This document shows positions 25,180 to 36,169 of a stretch of DNA of 64,000 bases, one piece after another. A model generated the notes under the pieces. The model was not told the origin of the DNA. It ran no database searches and saw only the letters and a list, made by a program, of their open reading frames with translations. Positions within the stretch are counted from its first letter, which is position 1, and the number at the start of each line of letters is the position of its first letter. This DNA comes from Lycorma delicatula. Its lineage: Eukaryota; Arthropoda; Insecta; Hemiptera; Fulgoridae. Position numbers and translations under genes: made by a program. The DNA lies in NCBI RefSeq assembly GCF_047948215.1, contig NC_134455.1:305678147-305742146 (forward strand), in the 5' to 3' direction.

Positions 25180-26185
25180 TTTTACATATTAAAATAACAA
25201 CATGACGACAAGTAATAATTACTGAATTTATTACTTTTTTCTTTTCCCCGCCTCCTGGAGCCGAACCCGCAACTAAGTATAAACACAGCTCCAAGAGGTG
25301 CCATCGCCTCAAACTGCCTTAGTAATAAACGAAGGCCCGGCGACAACCGGGACTCGGTCTTCTGTGCCTCGCCTTTAATAAGGGATCCACTCACCGAAAC
25401 TCTGGTCTTTCAGTGCCTCGCCACAAGCGAGGTACCCGGAGGTGATACCTCACCGGGACTACAGTCTTAAATTTCTCCCTGGTGTCTCCCTGATGCCACA
25501 GCAGAGGAGCCTCCGCCCGAACATCGATGGTGGACACCGGAGCATTCCACCCCTCCCGGACGGGGCTATCCCACACCGGTAGCATACCTTCACGTTCCAG
25601 ACGATTGCAGTCGATTGCAAAATCTCTTCCTACCAGCTCCTCAGAAACAGACTCTCCACAGCATCGCCATCAGCAACTCCTTCCTAGACCGTCCGCCGGT
25701 GGTCAGCACCCGATCAAACCACAGGCCAAGAAGGACTATCACATGCAGTCTGAGTAGCCACATTCATAAAGTCCCTAACAGTTTTCCGTCGTGTCTGAGT
25801 GGCCATCTCCACCCGCACCGGTGGCTCGAAACTCCAGACATCTCTGTCTGCGTATTCTCCGCGAAATCTCACCCAGTTCATTCGAAAAAATTCTTTATTT
25901 CAGTTTTAGTATTCGGATTCTGGCGTACGAACGAACGCACGTCCGAAATACAGTCATTTTTCAGGACCAATTCAGCTCGAAGCGCTTCTCTTGCCTGGAG
26001 ATCATCATTCCCATTCGTCCATTGGAAGCTGACATGACAGACGGAAAGTGACGTAATCTACGCTTTCCAGAAGGCTGCCTCGCCGATGGTCCTGGACCAA
26101 TTTGATCACCGGATTTGTCTAAATGCGCCGGAAAATCCCTATCGTACCCTCCACTCTTCTCGCTGTTTTCCGACATAGCAGAAAT
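25180..26185 (-). pseudogene. LINE ORF1 (gag-like) remnant with possible 5' UTR
   Basis: On the minus strand a frame opens at 26176 with MSENSEKSGGYDRDFPAHLD and continues through SGKRRLRHF and MGMMISRQEKRFEL. It then breaks into a stop and frameshifts, with CISDVRSFVRQNPNTKTEIK, then EMATQT near 25810, RDFMNVATQTACDSPSW, and a further open stretch beginning MLPVWDSPVREGW (25585 down to 25391). The polar, Ser/Arg/Gln-rich composition and the paired ATQT motifs resemble ORF1 of I/jockey-group LINEs. No zinc knuckle is visible in the part retained. Local GC content is far above the flanks. The 5' side (26200-26330) is T-rich on the coding strand. The clade is uncertain, and opposite-strand frames are shadows. 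Confidence 0.5.
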
Positions 26186-26439
26186 CCCAAGAAACCCAAC
26201 AAAAACAAAATGTAAACAATTGATGTGCAGGGCACTTGGTTACTTAAATTAAGCCCTAGCAACCCTAGACTAGGACCAAAAATCGCAAATAAAATTAATT
26301 AAATCCCAAAAAAAAAAAAAAAAATTCGTAAATCGTTTGAAACAATCGTGAGCCGGATGTAACCCAATCACAATAAAACACAAAAATCAAACAAAAAATT
26401 TCAACTTAAATGAAAAATTATTCACTATAACTGCACAAG

Positions 26440-26575
26440 GTCATTGGAAACATTTTTTTTTTGTTTTTTCTGGACAAAAGACGACACGGTTAGTGAAAGG
26501 AGGCTGGAAGTAATCCTCTTTTGCCACATTATCAGTTCATTGTTATTAGTTCATTGCCTGAAATTCCAATATGGA
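26440..26575 (-). pseudogene. I-type LINE RNase H fragment
   Basis: The minus strand reads HIGISGNEL and then CGKRGLLPASF. The same words appear in the longer copy near 63120-63190 (FRK..ARS*CGKRGLFSASF). The HxGIxGNE motif is the C-terminal active-site region of LINE-encoded RNase H. Only about 135 bases are retained. It lies upstream, in reading direction, of the ORF1 remnant at 25180-26185, so it is a separate insertion from that one. Confidence 0.55.
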
Positions 26576-28189
26576 AATAAATAAATATTTTCCATTAAAT
26601 ATTCCCTCTCACATGTTAATGATTACTGATGAATTAATCACCAATAGAAAAATTTCGGTTGTAATTTCTAAGAGAAAAATGTCTAAAGATAATTTCATTT
26701 ATAAAATTTTTAAATTTTACTTTTTCAGTATATTCTTTTACATTTATTTTAATGTTTTATTAAGCTGTAGTATGCTGATTTTCAATTATTTATAGTATCG
26801 GTTTTTTGATGATAGAAACCTGATTATGAAATAATATAAGAACTTTTCTGAAAATAAAAATCCAGAACGGATGAAAGAAATTTTAAATAAATTAATTTTT
26901 TGTGTAACTCATACTTTACAGTCAATTTCTTTCACACCACCTTTCTCAGAATTTGTGTTGGGGTTAGCTTAGTGTTTGTGGAACGCTATATCCCTAATAA
27001 TTACTTATTATTTATTTGTTTTTAAGGAAGACACATTTCATCACTCCTTTCTTGTAATATGCCTGCATTTGAGATGGTTTTTCAGAATTAAGCCATTTAT
27101 TTGGTTTTTAATTCAGTGGTGCAAAGTATATAGTACATTTTAAAATTAATTTTAAATGATATGAAATTTTGATTAAACAGAAAGTATAAAACGTCTGTTG
27201 CGGTTCCTCTCCTACAGTGGTTGAAGAATACGATTTAGTGATTTTTGTCTCATTTTGTGTTTTAATTTGTGTTTGTTGTAGTACTTTATGTTTATTCTTT
27301 ATTATTCCTGTTTCTTTATTGTTCATGATTTTTGTTGTTTTATGTAACACTACATGATAGTGTTTTTTTAGTCGCTAATGACTGTAATTGTTGATGGGAC
27401 TCTAAATAAAAGCATTAAAAAAATTAATTTATTAGAAGATTTAGTAAAATTGTTATCAAAAATTTTATTAATTTCCAGTTATTCATTTTTATAAAATTTT
27501 ATTCAAATACTGATATTATAACATGTAGGTACATAATGTACAGATATAGTTCATAATTGTCAGAACAAGAATTATTAGGATAATTACGACATACTAGTTC
27601 AAATTCTTGCCGTAGTAAATCATTGAAGTTTCCTCTGTTAATTACAGTATGATTAACATCATATTGTACTAAATTAGTAACTGAACTATTTAATGTATGT
27701 TAATTCCCTTCATTGTTTAGCATTGTTTGCTAATTTAAATTCAAAAAAGGTACACATAACCAGAAAGATTTACTATGAAAATTTATACTCTCTAAAGACA
27801 ATAGAATCAGTCATTTAAGAAAGGGCTCAATGACCCGAAAATAAATTTTTCAGGAAAGAGAAAAACTAATTATTTTCAATTTTAAGACGTATATTTTACG
27901 TTATAGTATTTTTATATTCTGTTAAAAGAATTTAAGTTGCTAATTGCTTAAAATCTTCATATTTGCATCGCTATGTGATGCATATCAACAAATACATAAC
28001 ATAGTGATGCAGATCAACAAAATTAAATAATTAGAAAGTTGTTAGTAATATGATACTTTTATGCTATTTTGTGCGCTGATTTCAAATATGGCCACTGTTT
28101 TTTCTATCAATTTTTCACAATACAATAAAAAAATAATGGAGAAAAAGGCATATTGTATATGTATTTTAGAAAGACTTTAATTTAATTTT
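26576..28189. other. AT-rich DNA without recognisable gene
   Basis: The only structure noticed is a short imperfect direct repeat at about 27970-28020 (gtgatgca-atcaacaaa, twice). Open frames at 26571-26795 (+) and 27108-27350 (-) carry no motif. Confidence 0.45.
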
Positions 28190-28810
28190 TAGAAAGACTT
28201 AAATCTCTGACCAAGTCATTCAGTTCACACTGCGAAAAAATTTGTGATTTTGAACTATCAGAAATAAAATCAATATCATCATAACCATAGTCTTTATCCT
28301 GCGACTCTGTTTTGGAGTTGTTCAAAACTCTGTTTTGGAGTTGTTTTTGGAGTTGTTTTTTTTTATATATCTTCTAGGTTTTCTGAAACTGAAGATACAA
28401 GTGCACCAGGACCAAGAGGTACAGGGCGTATTGACGAATAACATTTGAATACACAATTTCTTTCTTATTTTTTTGAATGAACTGTTTTCTATATTACAAA
28501 CACAAAAAAAGCAATCATCAATGTGATTTTTCGGTTCTCTCCAGATCATTGGTACTCCAAACCGAAAATACTTTTTCTTACGTTTTGTCCATTTGCGTAG
28601 CTCTTCCACACAAGTAGAATATACTGTATGAGGCGCCCACGTTTTATCTTGGTCACCAAGTTTTATCCAAAAATAGGCGAAGTATACTTTTTTTAGCTAA
28701 GTCTGTATATTTCTTTGCTATTTCTTCACCACGAACTTCCAGCAAATGTAACAGAAGTTATTAGGTGAATTAACAAAACCCCTTGAAACCACTTCGAAAT
28801 ATAAAAAAAC
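28190..28810 (-). pseudogene. Decayed Cys/His-rich protein of an arthropod repeat-like family
   Basis: The minus strand reads NNFCYICWKFVV, then two stops, VYFAYFWIKLGDQDKTWAPH followed by TVYSTC, KWTKRKKKYFRFGVPMIWRE, KNHIDDCFFC, and after one frameshift VIRQYAPVPLGPGALV and an acidic tail (DYGYDDIDFISDSSKS) ending QCELNDLVRDLSLSK and a stop near 28186. Paired cysteines (CYIC, DCFFC) and conserved His suggest a zinc-binding fold. I recognise the GDQD-WAPH-C / MIWREP-NH--DC-FC / ELNDLIRDL pattern from multicopy uncharacterised arthropod proteins of unknown function. At least two stops and one frameshift make this a pseudogene. It shares strand and neighbourhood with the remnant at 30560-31650. 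Confidence 0.6.
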
Positions 28811-28959
28811 ACAAGAACAGCAAAAATAAAATAACTTCAAAAAACTAAAACTTCAAAAACTAAAACACTGTAGAAGTTTTAGAAAAATATTTAACACTAG
28901 CACAAACTTTCACCACAATGTCCTAATTACAAATGATTTATTTTTATTTCAGTAGAGTG

Positions 28960-29475
28960 AAGCGAAATAGGAATGAATGGTTCCTTGTACGAAGTACAAG
29001 AAAGTATTGTAAACGCGAAAAATTATGGTTTTCAGATTTCAACGGGGAAATATCCATTTTGACTATCCCTGAATCCATTTTGACTAGTTTCGACGTGACG
29101 TCTGTAAGTACGTACGTACGTATGTGCGTATATCTCGCATAATTCAAAAGCCGCAACTTAAAAGCCGTAGAATGTTGAAATTTTGAATTTAGGACAGTTG
29201 TAACATCTACTTTTGCACCTCTTCTTTTGATTGCAATCGGCTGAACGAAAAGTGTCCAAAAAAAGCCAAAAATCCAAAAAGTTTGGATTTTGAACTTTTT
29301 ATTAACTGCAGTAATAAGTCCTCATTGAGAGGTTTTCAAGATATATCATATGGAAAATAAGTGGTACTTATTTTCATTGGTCACTCAGTTATAGCCCAGT
29401 AAAATTCTAATTAATGAAATATTTGGTTCTCACATGTGGAAGGCACGTCGGTGAGAATCCGACTTTTTAATTTTT
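28960..29475 (+). repeat. Dispersed noncoding repeat with gtacgtacgtacgtatg core
   Basis: It contains a small palindrome (cttgtac-gaa-gtacaag, 28984-29000), ccattttgactatccctgaa, gacgtctgtaagtacgtacg and cgtatatctcgcataattc, then an A-rich spacer and ggcacgtcggtgagaatccg before a T run. I associate this string of words with an abundant hemipteran repeat. No protein is encoded: the 69- and 70-codon frames at 28933-29156 are mirror images on the two strands. Confidence 0.5.
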
Positions 29476-30559
29476 TTTTTTTTAATTTAAATATATTGAT
29501 TTATTAATTATGATTAACCTGTAGTTGAAAACAAATGTTTACAATAAATAATAGTTCAATAATAACAAGGAAAAAAGGTGAAAAAAATGAAATAAAAAAT
29601 ATATGTAATTTAATAGGCGAACAAGGAAGAATGTCAGATTTTTTTATTCAACGTTTTGTACATAAAATATATTGATTATTAATTTTGAGAATATTAAAAA
29701 AAATTGATTTATGAAAAAATTGTACATGATGGAATTTTTTGACTATTTTTTCTGAAACCAGCACACAAAAATGTATAAGAATCAGTTATTAATTTTTAAA
29801 CTACTTTTCCAGTGTTGACCTGTGTAATTTTCATTTTAAGGTTAAAAATTAGTTATGACGCCAGTCTATAATGAAAGCAAAAATTATTATTTTATTAAAT
29901 ACATAACTCAATATAGAAAGCAATATCAAATAGGCTAATGGTTACTAGAAAAAAGATGCCCCGAAAATCTAACATGGTTTATGTTTCATTGCACATAATT
30001 TTGTTAAATATTTTTGCCAATTGTAACTAAGTGAAATTGATGAATTTATCGCACTAACAACAACAAAAGCTTTTAGAACGGAAGCTTAAAAATCTGAACG
30101 TTTACAGTTGTTTCTTGATTTGTAATTTTTTAACACAGTTCTAACAATAATCGTTTCCTTAAAGCACAAATATAAATTTAGATAAATCTTTCATATCAAG
30201 AAGTATAAATCGTTCGAACAATTGAATCGTTTGTGCACTGTGCGCAGCTTCCTGGTTCACCACCATTGGTTTGTTCTGCACCAATATCAACTAAAATAAA
30301 AATGTGAGTACATACAACAAACAAACAAATAAACCCACACACTATCCTTTTTTATGGAGTGATTACAGTTCATCATTAGTTTCTGCACATGTTGGCCAGT
30401 TAAGAATTACTTCATAAAAATACCTGTGTTATTTTGGAATGTAACACATGAATTTTTTTAAATCTTCCATCTTTTTGTTAACAGATAATTTTTGTTAACT
30501 GATAATAACTTTATCAATATATGCTTTAGAAATTGGAAGTTGAATTAAATCTGCTTGAC
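29476..30559. other. AT-rich DNA, no gene assigned
   Basis: T-rich run after 29466, then unremarkable AT-rich sequence. Part of 30240-30559 may continue the decayed gene that follows, but I could not read it. Confidence 0.4.
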
Positions 30560-31650
30560 TGTTTTCTTAGATCAAATGTGCAGTTAGAAAAACCACCAAT
30601 AAATTTTCAGGTTGATACCTATCCAGGGGTTCTTGCAGAGTATTTATATTGAATATAAAAGGTAAGATGAAACAGAATTCATTGTTGTCTTTATTTTCTG
30701 TTTTCTTATAAGAGTTAGGCCACCATTTAACAACATCAACAACATTATCACTATCTACCAATGCAATAATAAATCTGTTACTTTCAGCAGCTGATATAAT
30801 GATTGAGATATACTCTTTTACATTATATATCCTACCCTACTTTCAAATGATTTTTCTCTATCACAAGCATGGAAGGAATGTCTTCTAATATAGAAAAATG
30901 ACGTACAGTTTCAAACCTACCAGTTTCAACTAATATAGCACAAACTCTTATAAAGGAATTACGGTTTGTCCAACGCATCCATTGGAATGTAAGTGAATTT
31001 CTTTTATGTTATCAAATACATAATTTCAATAAAAGTAAATAAAAAATAGATGTAAAATAAAAAAAGCATTCACCATTGGCGCCATTTTTTGTTAAACCTC
31101 CCAGAAACATAATGGACTTTTAAGAAACAAGATTGTGAATATTGAAAACATTGACCCATAATATCAAGTAAAACATATCTCGTACAGGTATCTGTAGAAA
31201 GGTAAATTTTGTATAAAACCAGAACAGAGTGAGATTACATTTCGTTTTTCTGGCACATCTCTTTGCTGTGCTGTGTGCTAGTAAAAGATCACTTGGCCCT
31301 ATGCCATTAGTTCAGCATCAGCCACTCTTTTTAGCTTTCTCATTTTGGCTTCTTTTTTTATTGTTTACAAGTTACATATGTGTCTATTTGAGGTTGCCTA
31401 AAATTTAAATCAAAATTGTTCTGAAAATAATTCATATTAATTTTTATAATCGGATACTTTTCTTTAAATATATTCTCCATTAACTTTACTTCCAGTCAAT
31501 AATCATGATAGTGATACTCCCAAGAAGATTAGTAGCTACATTTAATAGGAAACGAAGTAATGTGGTTATGAATGAACTTAGGATTGGTTTCAGGTAGCAA
31601 CTTATTTTTGTTCCCTATTTTTTCAAATCAACTTCCCATGCAATAGCATT
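30560..31650 (-). pseudogene. Decayed transposase-like gene resembling the DUF7869 group
   Basis: In minus-strand order, across several frames, I read KFIHNHITSFP (about 31580), MENIFKEKYPI, NFDLNFRQPQIDTYVTC (about 31365-31410), IPVRDMFYLILWVNVFNIHN (about 31130-31200), LTKNGANGEC, LHSNGCVGQT (30963-30990), LVETGRFETVRHF (30900-30940), HSFHACDREKSF (30843-30885) and VVDVVKWWPNSYKK (about 30700-30745). The set FNLxFxxPxxDTCxxC / SDGCxGQN / RGHSFxxCDRDF / WWPxYYKK fits large uncharacterised arthropod proteins with a DUF7869-like, possibly RNase H-fold, domain that occur in many copies. Several stops and frameshifts are present, and the Asp of SDGC is Asn here. The family name is from recollection and should be checked. 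Confidence 0.6.
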
Positions 31651-32919
31651 GTTGTTAATTTCCTGACTTGTTTGTCTGGAAGAACAAAGATGTTAACGAA
31701 TGCTCTTTTTCATACTTTCATTCATGGTTTACTATTCGGCTAAACAGAATACTTAAAATAGTAGGCTTGCAGTTTCTATTTGCCTGCCTTAAGTATAATT
31801 AGATGTGAAAATATGACTTGCTCTTTTGTTGTATTCAGACATTTAATTTTATTGTGAAGCTAGCAGTTTTCAAAATCTGATAATTTTGGGTAACACTCGT
31901 ATTTGCACATGAAACAACAAAAACAGACTTATGAAATGACATGTCAGAAATAAACTCATATTTACAACTAACTTCACAAATAAACTTTTGAACAGTCCTC
32001 CTATATTCCTAACAATCAATTTCAAATTATTTTTGGGTAAAGTTTATGTTAGGAGTACATACTTTACATTTTTATTAGAATGGAATCTATTAAATTATAA
32101 ATACGTTATAGTTATATGTTTAAATAATTACAACTGAATTACATTTATTGAACTATTTAAATATTAATTCATGTACAGAGTCTAAACAAAAAATAAAAGC
32201 TTATCTTTTGACTCAATTACAACTAATGATAAATAAATTAAAGGTTAACAGGTTATCTGAGTTACCTTCTATGATTCTTCCTGTAATTAACATTCCAGAA
32301 TCATATGTATATTCAAAAATTTATATATATATTATATATAAATTTAATATAATATATATATATTTATATATATTCATATGTATTATTCATTCTCCTTTTT
32401 TTAATAATTTCAGACTTTTACTTTCACGATTTAGAATTAAATTTTTTGTTCCATAATTTCTAAATAAACATTAACATCTCCAACAGGCTTCTTTTATTAG
32501 TATAGTACAATCATTTGTCCATTGTACAGATTCAAAAAACTACCACCAGATGGCAAGCAAGTTCAGTTTTGTTTGATATGGTTTCATTCCTGGAGATAGG
32601 CCACTTCAAAAATGAATTCTATACAACACATATTGATATTTGTCTTATATGTAATTGAATTGAGTTCTTTTGATAAATGAGTAGAATAATCAAAAGCTGA
32701 GAAATAGAAAGAAGTCATTTTTTCTTAAAATCTTAAATGATTGATTCAATTAAAAATGAATATCCATTCTCGGTAGTTGAATGAACCTGGAAGAAAAGGA
32801 ATAGTTCAGCTGGAAAAGGAAGGTTAACAGCTGTTCAGGTTAACAGCTGGAGATTAAATCAATTTGCATGTTCATAATACAACCTGTTAAAGCTCTTCCA
32901 CGGGTTGCTGTTAGTCATA

Positions 32920-32990
32920 ATCCCCAATGAAGATGTTTAGCATTTTCATTGGGGATAAAATCCTTGAACTTTCATCCTTGGGATGAAAGT
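32920..32990. repeat. Two consecutive hairpins
   Basis: atccccaatgaa (32920-32931) pairs with ttcattggggat (32945-32956). actttcatcc (32968-32977) pairs with ggatgaaagt (32981-32990) around a 3-base loop. Both sets of arms are perfect. Confidence 0.85.
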
Positions 32991-33228
32991 CCTTCCTGCA
33001 ATGAAAGTGGACCCAGTGTTGCAAGAGTTCAGAGAATAATTCATTTGAGTTCATGTACCTAGTAAGACAGTAAACTGCCGCGCTGATAGTTTGACAGACC
33101 CGAGCCAGATCAAAATTTCAATTGAGGTCGCCTCAATACGATTACTGCTAAAATAAGATGGCATCTTATTCTTTTCCTTATAAGCAACAGACTGCCCTCA
33201 TGCATCTTCCATTCGAATGGTTATAAGT

Positions 33229-33252
33229 TATATATATATATATATATATATA
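33229..33252. repeat. (TA)n microsatellite
   Basis: About 12 tandem ta units. Confidence 0.9.
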
Positions 33253-33388
33253 CTCTATGTATAGAGTAAACCCTAAGATGAAGATAGTTTCTTCTATCTG
33301 CAGGCATGACCATTAACGTAGTTACTGAAAGAAATCTGACCATTAACAGATTTTGGCTGTCAACTTACAGAGTAAGCTTCTCTGGCAA

Positions 33389-33543
33389 GCCTCCTTGGCG
33401 GCGAGTGGTGGGGCCTCGGCCTTTCATCCGGAGGTTCCGGGTTTGAATCCCGGTCAGGCAGCGAATTTTCACACATGCTACAAATAATTCATCTCATTCT
33501 TTGAAGCAATACCTAACGGTGGCCCCGGAGTTTAAAAAAAAAA
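33389..33543 (+). mobile_element. tRNA-derived SINE (family A), near full length
   Basis: The head gcctccttggcggcgagtgg, B box gggtttgaatcc and cggtcaggca are followed by a body ending gaagcaatacctaacggtgg and cccggagttt plus an A run. The likely target duplication is taagcttctc (33373-33382) and taagcctctc (33544-33553), one mismatch. This copy preserves the 3' tail that is also found in SINE family B at 48221. Confidence 0.85.
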
Positions 33544-33599
33544 TAAGCCTCTCAGACTTTCAATTTGTTGTACTACAAAACTGTTTTTGAGGTTGATTT

Positions 33600-33890
33600 C
33601 TGTAATCTGTTGTCGGGATCCACCCAGGTATTCTGTCCCACAACTGCGGAATAAGATCCAAGATTACTTTCTGATTGGGTGATTAGATCCCTAATTCTCT
33701 CTTGATCTAAAAAAAGGAAATTTGTGTTGCCTAAATTAAATGAAATCGACCCCTAGACCCTACAATCTCTATAATTTTTGGATTATCTGAAGTGCACAAA
33801 CAGCAGGAGCGAGAATTTTTCTAGTTCTTTGCTACCACAGTCAAACGTCCTGTGTCCTCCTGCACACTTCACACATTGGAAAGGTCATAC
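33600..33890 (-). pseudogene. Jockey/I-type LINE ORF1, zinc-knuckle region
   Basis: The minus strand reads FQCVKCAGGHRTFDCGSKEL, a CX2CX4HX4C knuckle, followed by KNYRDCRV, the end of the next knuckle. This arrangement is typical of the C-terminal nucleic-acid-binding part of jockey/I ORF1 proteins. It lies just outside the mariner terminus at 33905. The N-terminal part of a similar ORF1 lies on the other side of that mariner (34930-35460), so the mariner may have split one element. Confidence 0.6.
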
Positions 33891-33902
33891 AATTATTATA
33901 CG

Positions 33903-34915
33903 ACGGTTATTTTTTTTCAAGGTCCGATCGGTCACGAAATTAAAACCTCAGTGAAAATAAAAAATTATTATTTGTAACAAGTACTTATATAGTTACGCTA
34001 TTTCTAAACATAGACGCCACTCCGATTTAGACATTTGCTGTAGCGTGGTACCAACTTTCCAATACCCTCGTCATAGAACGGAGCCGGCTGTGTTTTTAGC
34101 CATATTTCTACGCTGGTCTGCAGCTCGATGTCTGTGCCAAAATGTTGTCCTCCTAGCCAGCGTTTCATGTGAGCAAAGAGGTGAAAATCGGGTGGAGCCA
34201 ACTCCGGGCTGTATGGTGGGTTATCAAACACTTCTCAACGAAAACGCTGCTTCTTTGTTACAGCTGCAGTTTGCGGCCGAGCATTGACATGGAGAAAGAC
34301 AATGACTGATGACAACATTCCTCTCTGTTTATTCTGAATTGCCCCTCGTAGACGTGGAAGAGTCACGCAGTATGAAGCTGCAGTGATAGTCGTGCCATGT
34401 TCCATGAATTCCACCAAGAGAACTCCATTCCGGTCCCAGAACACAGTAGCCATACACTTTCTGTTGGAGAAGATTAGCTTGAACATCTTTAGTTTACTGG
34501 GAGAATGAGAATGCATCCATTGTTTGGATTGTTCTTTTGTTTCTTCAGTTTCGAAATGGACCCATATCTCGTCCCCTGTGATAATTTTGTTCAAAAAATC
34601 TTCTCCTTCATTGTGGTAGCGCTGGAGATACGTTAGGGAGGCGTCCATTCTCATTGTTTTGTGATGGTCGGACAACATCTTGGGAACTCATCTCGCACAC
34701 AGTTTGCGGTACTGAAGTCTCGCACTCACAATGGTGTAGAGAGCTGACATTGAAATTTCAGGAAACGAATCACTCAATACAGAGATTGTGAACCGACAAT
34801 TTTCTCGAATTGCCTCATCCACTCGCTCAACGAGATCATCGGTTAACACTCGCTTCCTTCCCTGAACGCCTGCATCATGAACATCTGTACGTTAAGCGTG
34901 TGCTTAAGGACTTAC
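33903..34915 (-). mobile_element. mariner element, 5'-truncated, degenerate transposase
   Basis: The minus strand carries RKRVLTDDLVERVDEAIREN (near 34860), RWVPKML-like sequence with a stop at the Trp, IITGDEIWVHFETEETKEQS (first catalytic Asp, about 34550-34610), MATVFWDRNGVLLVEFMEHG, VIVFLHVNARPQTAAVTK (about 34260-34310), NPPYSPELAPPDFHLF (34175-34225) and GIGKLVPRYSKCLN with an early stop after GVYV. The second catalytic residue is Val instead of Asp (HVN for HDN), which would abolish activity. A frameshift precedes the third motif. The terminal sequence ttcaaggtccgatcggtcac is at 33915-33934. The DNA-binding N-terminus and other terminus are missing. The wording matches the mariner group related to SETMAR transposases. 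Confidence 0.85.
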
Positions 34916-34929
34916 TCTATTTTTTTTTT

Positions 34930-35460
34930 ATAGATTTCTTTTTGACATCACACTTAACAGGGTAGTACTAACAATTTCTATAGAGTAGTTGTTCGTAAAG
35001 AGTAATCAGTTCGTAGAGACGCTACTGATCTGTGATTTCGTAGAGGACAAACGGAGGTGGTTTAATGACATCTTTCCGGTATATTTCATGATTGGTTTTT
35101 TTCCATCGGTAAGTCCTCATAACTGTTCAACATAGGTAAGTTGTTTGCAATCACTCTGATAGTCGACTTACCCAGTACCGGAATCTTTTGCCATGATGTA
35201 AATCCGGAATGGGAATCTAAGTCATCAACGGTACTTTCTCTATCCGAGTCATTCAGATTGCTAGCAATATTATCTCGAGTGAGTTTACACCCGGATAACT
35301 TACTAGACTTTCTAACCGAAGTTGTTAAAGAACCTCATTTTCTACCAGATAACGAGTTATTGTCACAAGTCGTATTTTCATTGGCGTAAAATAGATCAGG
35401 GGGCAGCTGGTCTACGTCTATGTTTAGATAGTTGTGTGTGTAACCCACTAACTCACTAAA
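34930..35460 (-). pseudogene. Jockey/I-type LINE ORF1, N-terminal to PPPF region
   Basis: The minus strand has a Ser/Asp-rich stretch with NDSDRESTVDDLDSHSGFTS (about 35195-35255), then SWQKIPVLGK and, in another frame, DVIKPPPFVLYEITD (about 35030-35075). The KPPP(I/F) word opens the gag core of jockey-group ORF1 proteins. Sequence is lost at about 34930, where the mariner begins. The plus-strand 82-codon frame at 35141-35389 is its shadow. Confidence 0.45.
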
Positions 35461-35633
35461 ACTAAAATCCTAATAACAAAAAAATAATAATATTATTAAA
35501 AATAAAATTAAACAATAATAGATTTTTAATAATAATATTGAAAAATAATATCAAAATTAATATTAATACAGCGTCATTACAAACCAAACACAATCGTTTA
35601 TAATAAATAAATATTATATATATATAAACACTC

Positions 35634-35654
35634 AAAAAAAAAAAAAAAAAAAAA
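35634..35654. repeat. A21 homopolymer
   Basis: Uninterrupted run of 21 A. Confidence 0.9.
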
Positions 35655-35679
35655 CTTAAATCAAGAGCAGGGTTTTATA

Positions 35680-35791
35680 CACATCCGGAGGTCCTGGGTA
35701 CAAATCCCGGTCAGATACTGCATTTTCAAGCGCGCTACAAATCATTCATCTAATCTTCTGAAGCAATACCTAACGGTTGACCGGAGTTTAA
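35680..35791 (+). mobile_element. tRNA-derived SINE (family A), 5' truncated
   Basis: It begins within the tRNA part (catccggaggtcctgggtac), keeps a B box changed to gggtacaaatcc, and continues through cggtcagatactgcatttt, gaagcaatacctaacggttg and ccggagttta. There is no A tail. Confidence 0.8.
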
Positions 35792-35814
35792 TGGTAATAA
35801 TGATTAATATAATT

Positions 35815-35890
35815 TTTTAAATATTTCGGTCTTTTCTACGACAGTCAGCAATCTTGTGTCCCTCTGCAAACTATACATAGTGGAAGTGTG
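35815..35890 (-). pseudogene. Second fragment of LINE ORF1 zinc knuckle
   Basis: The minus strand reads HFHYV*FAEGHKIADCRRKD, cognate of QCVKCAGGHRTFDCGSKE at 33890. Only one knuckle is retained and its first cysteines are lost. Confidence 0.4.
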
Positions 35891-36130
35891 TGAAGTAATA
35901 TATTAAAATAATAATTATAATTATTTTCATTAACTACCACAATAAAAGTTTACTCTAACTTTTTATCTCTTTCCACATTAAATTTTTCGATATTTAAGTG
36001 TTTTTTTACTTCTTTTAAGTCCCATATTGTCCTTTTGTCATGCGTACTTTTTTATCTTATTTACATTTCTATTTTATTTATGTTATTTGATGTTGAATGA
36101 GGTCCATTTGACCAAGAATAGTCTCATCTT

Positions 36131-36169
<39 letters not shown>

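Larger units (their letters stand above)
31651..33386. other. AT-rich DNA with simple repeats and two small hairpins
   Basis: It holds an alternating ta/at tract at 32320-32370, two consecutive hairpins at 32920-32990 and a (TA)n run at 33229-33252. The 102-codon frame at 32148-32456 crosses the ta tract and is not called. Confidence 0.5.

Noticed and set aside
25615..26037. 140-codon plus-strand frame
   Set aside because: It is antisense to a LINE ORF1 remnant whose minus-strand reading has family-like motifs.
29101..29127. gtacgtacgtacgtatg run as a short regularly spaced array
   Set aside because: It is a 4-base simple repeat inside a dispersed repeat, not a spaced array.
36136..36162. 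Alternating TA tract as a possible replication or regulatory site
   Set aside because: Simple microsatellite; several similar tracts occur in the window.
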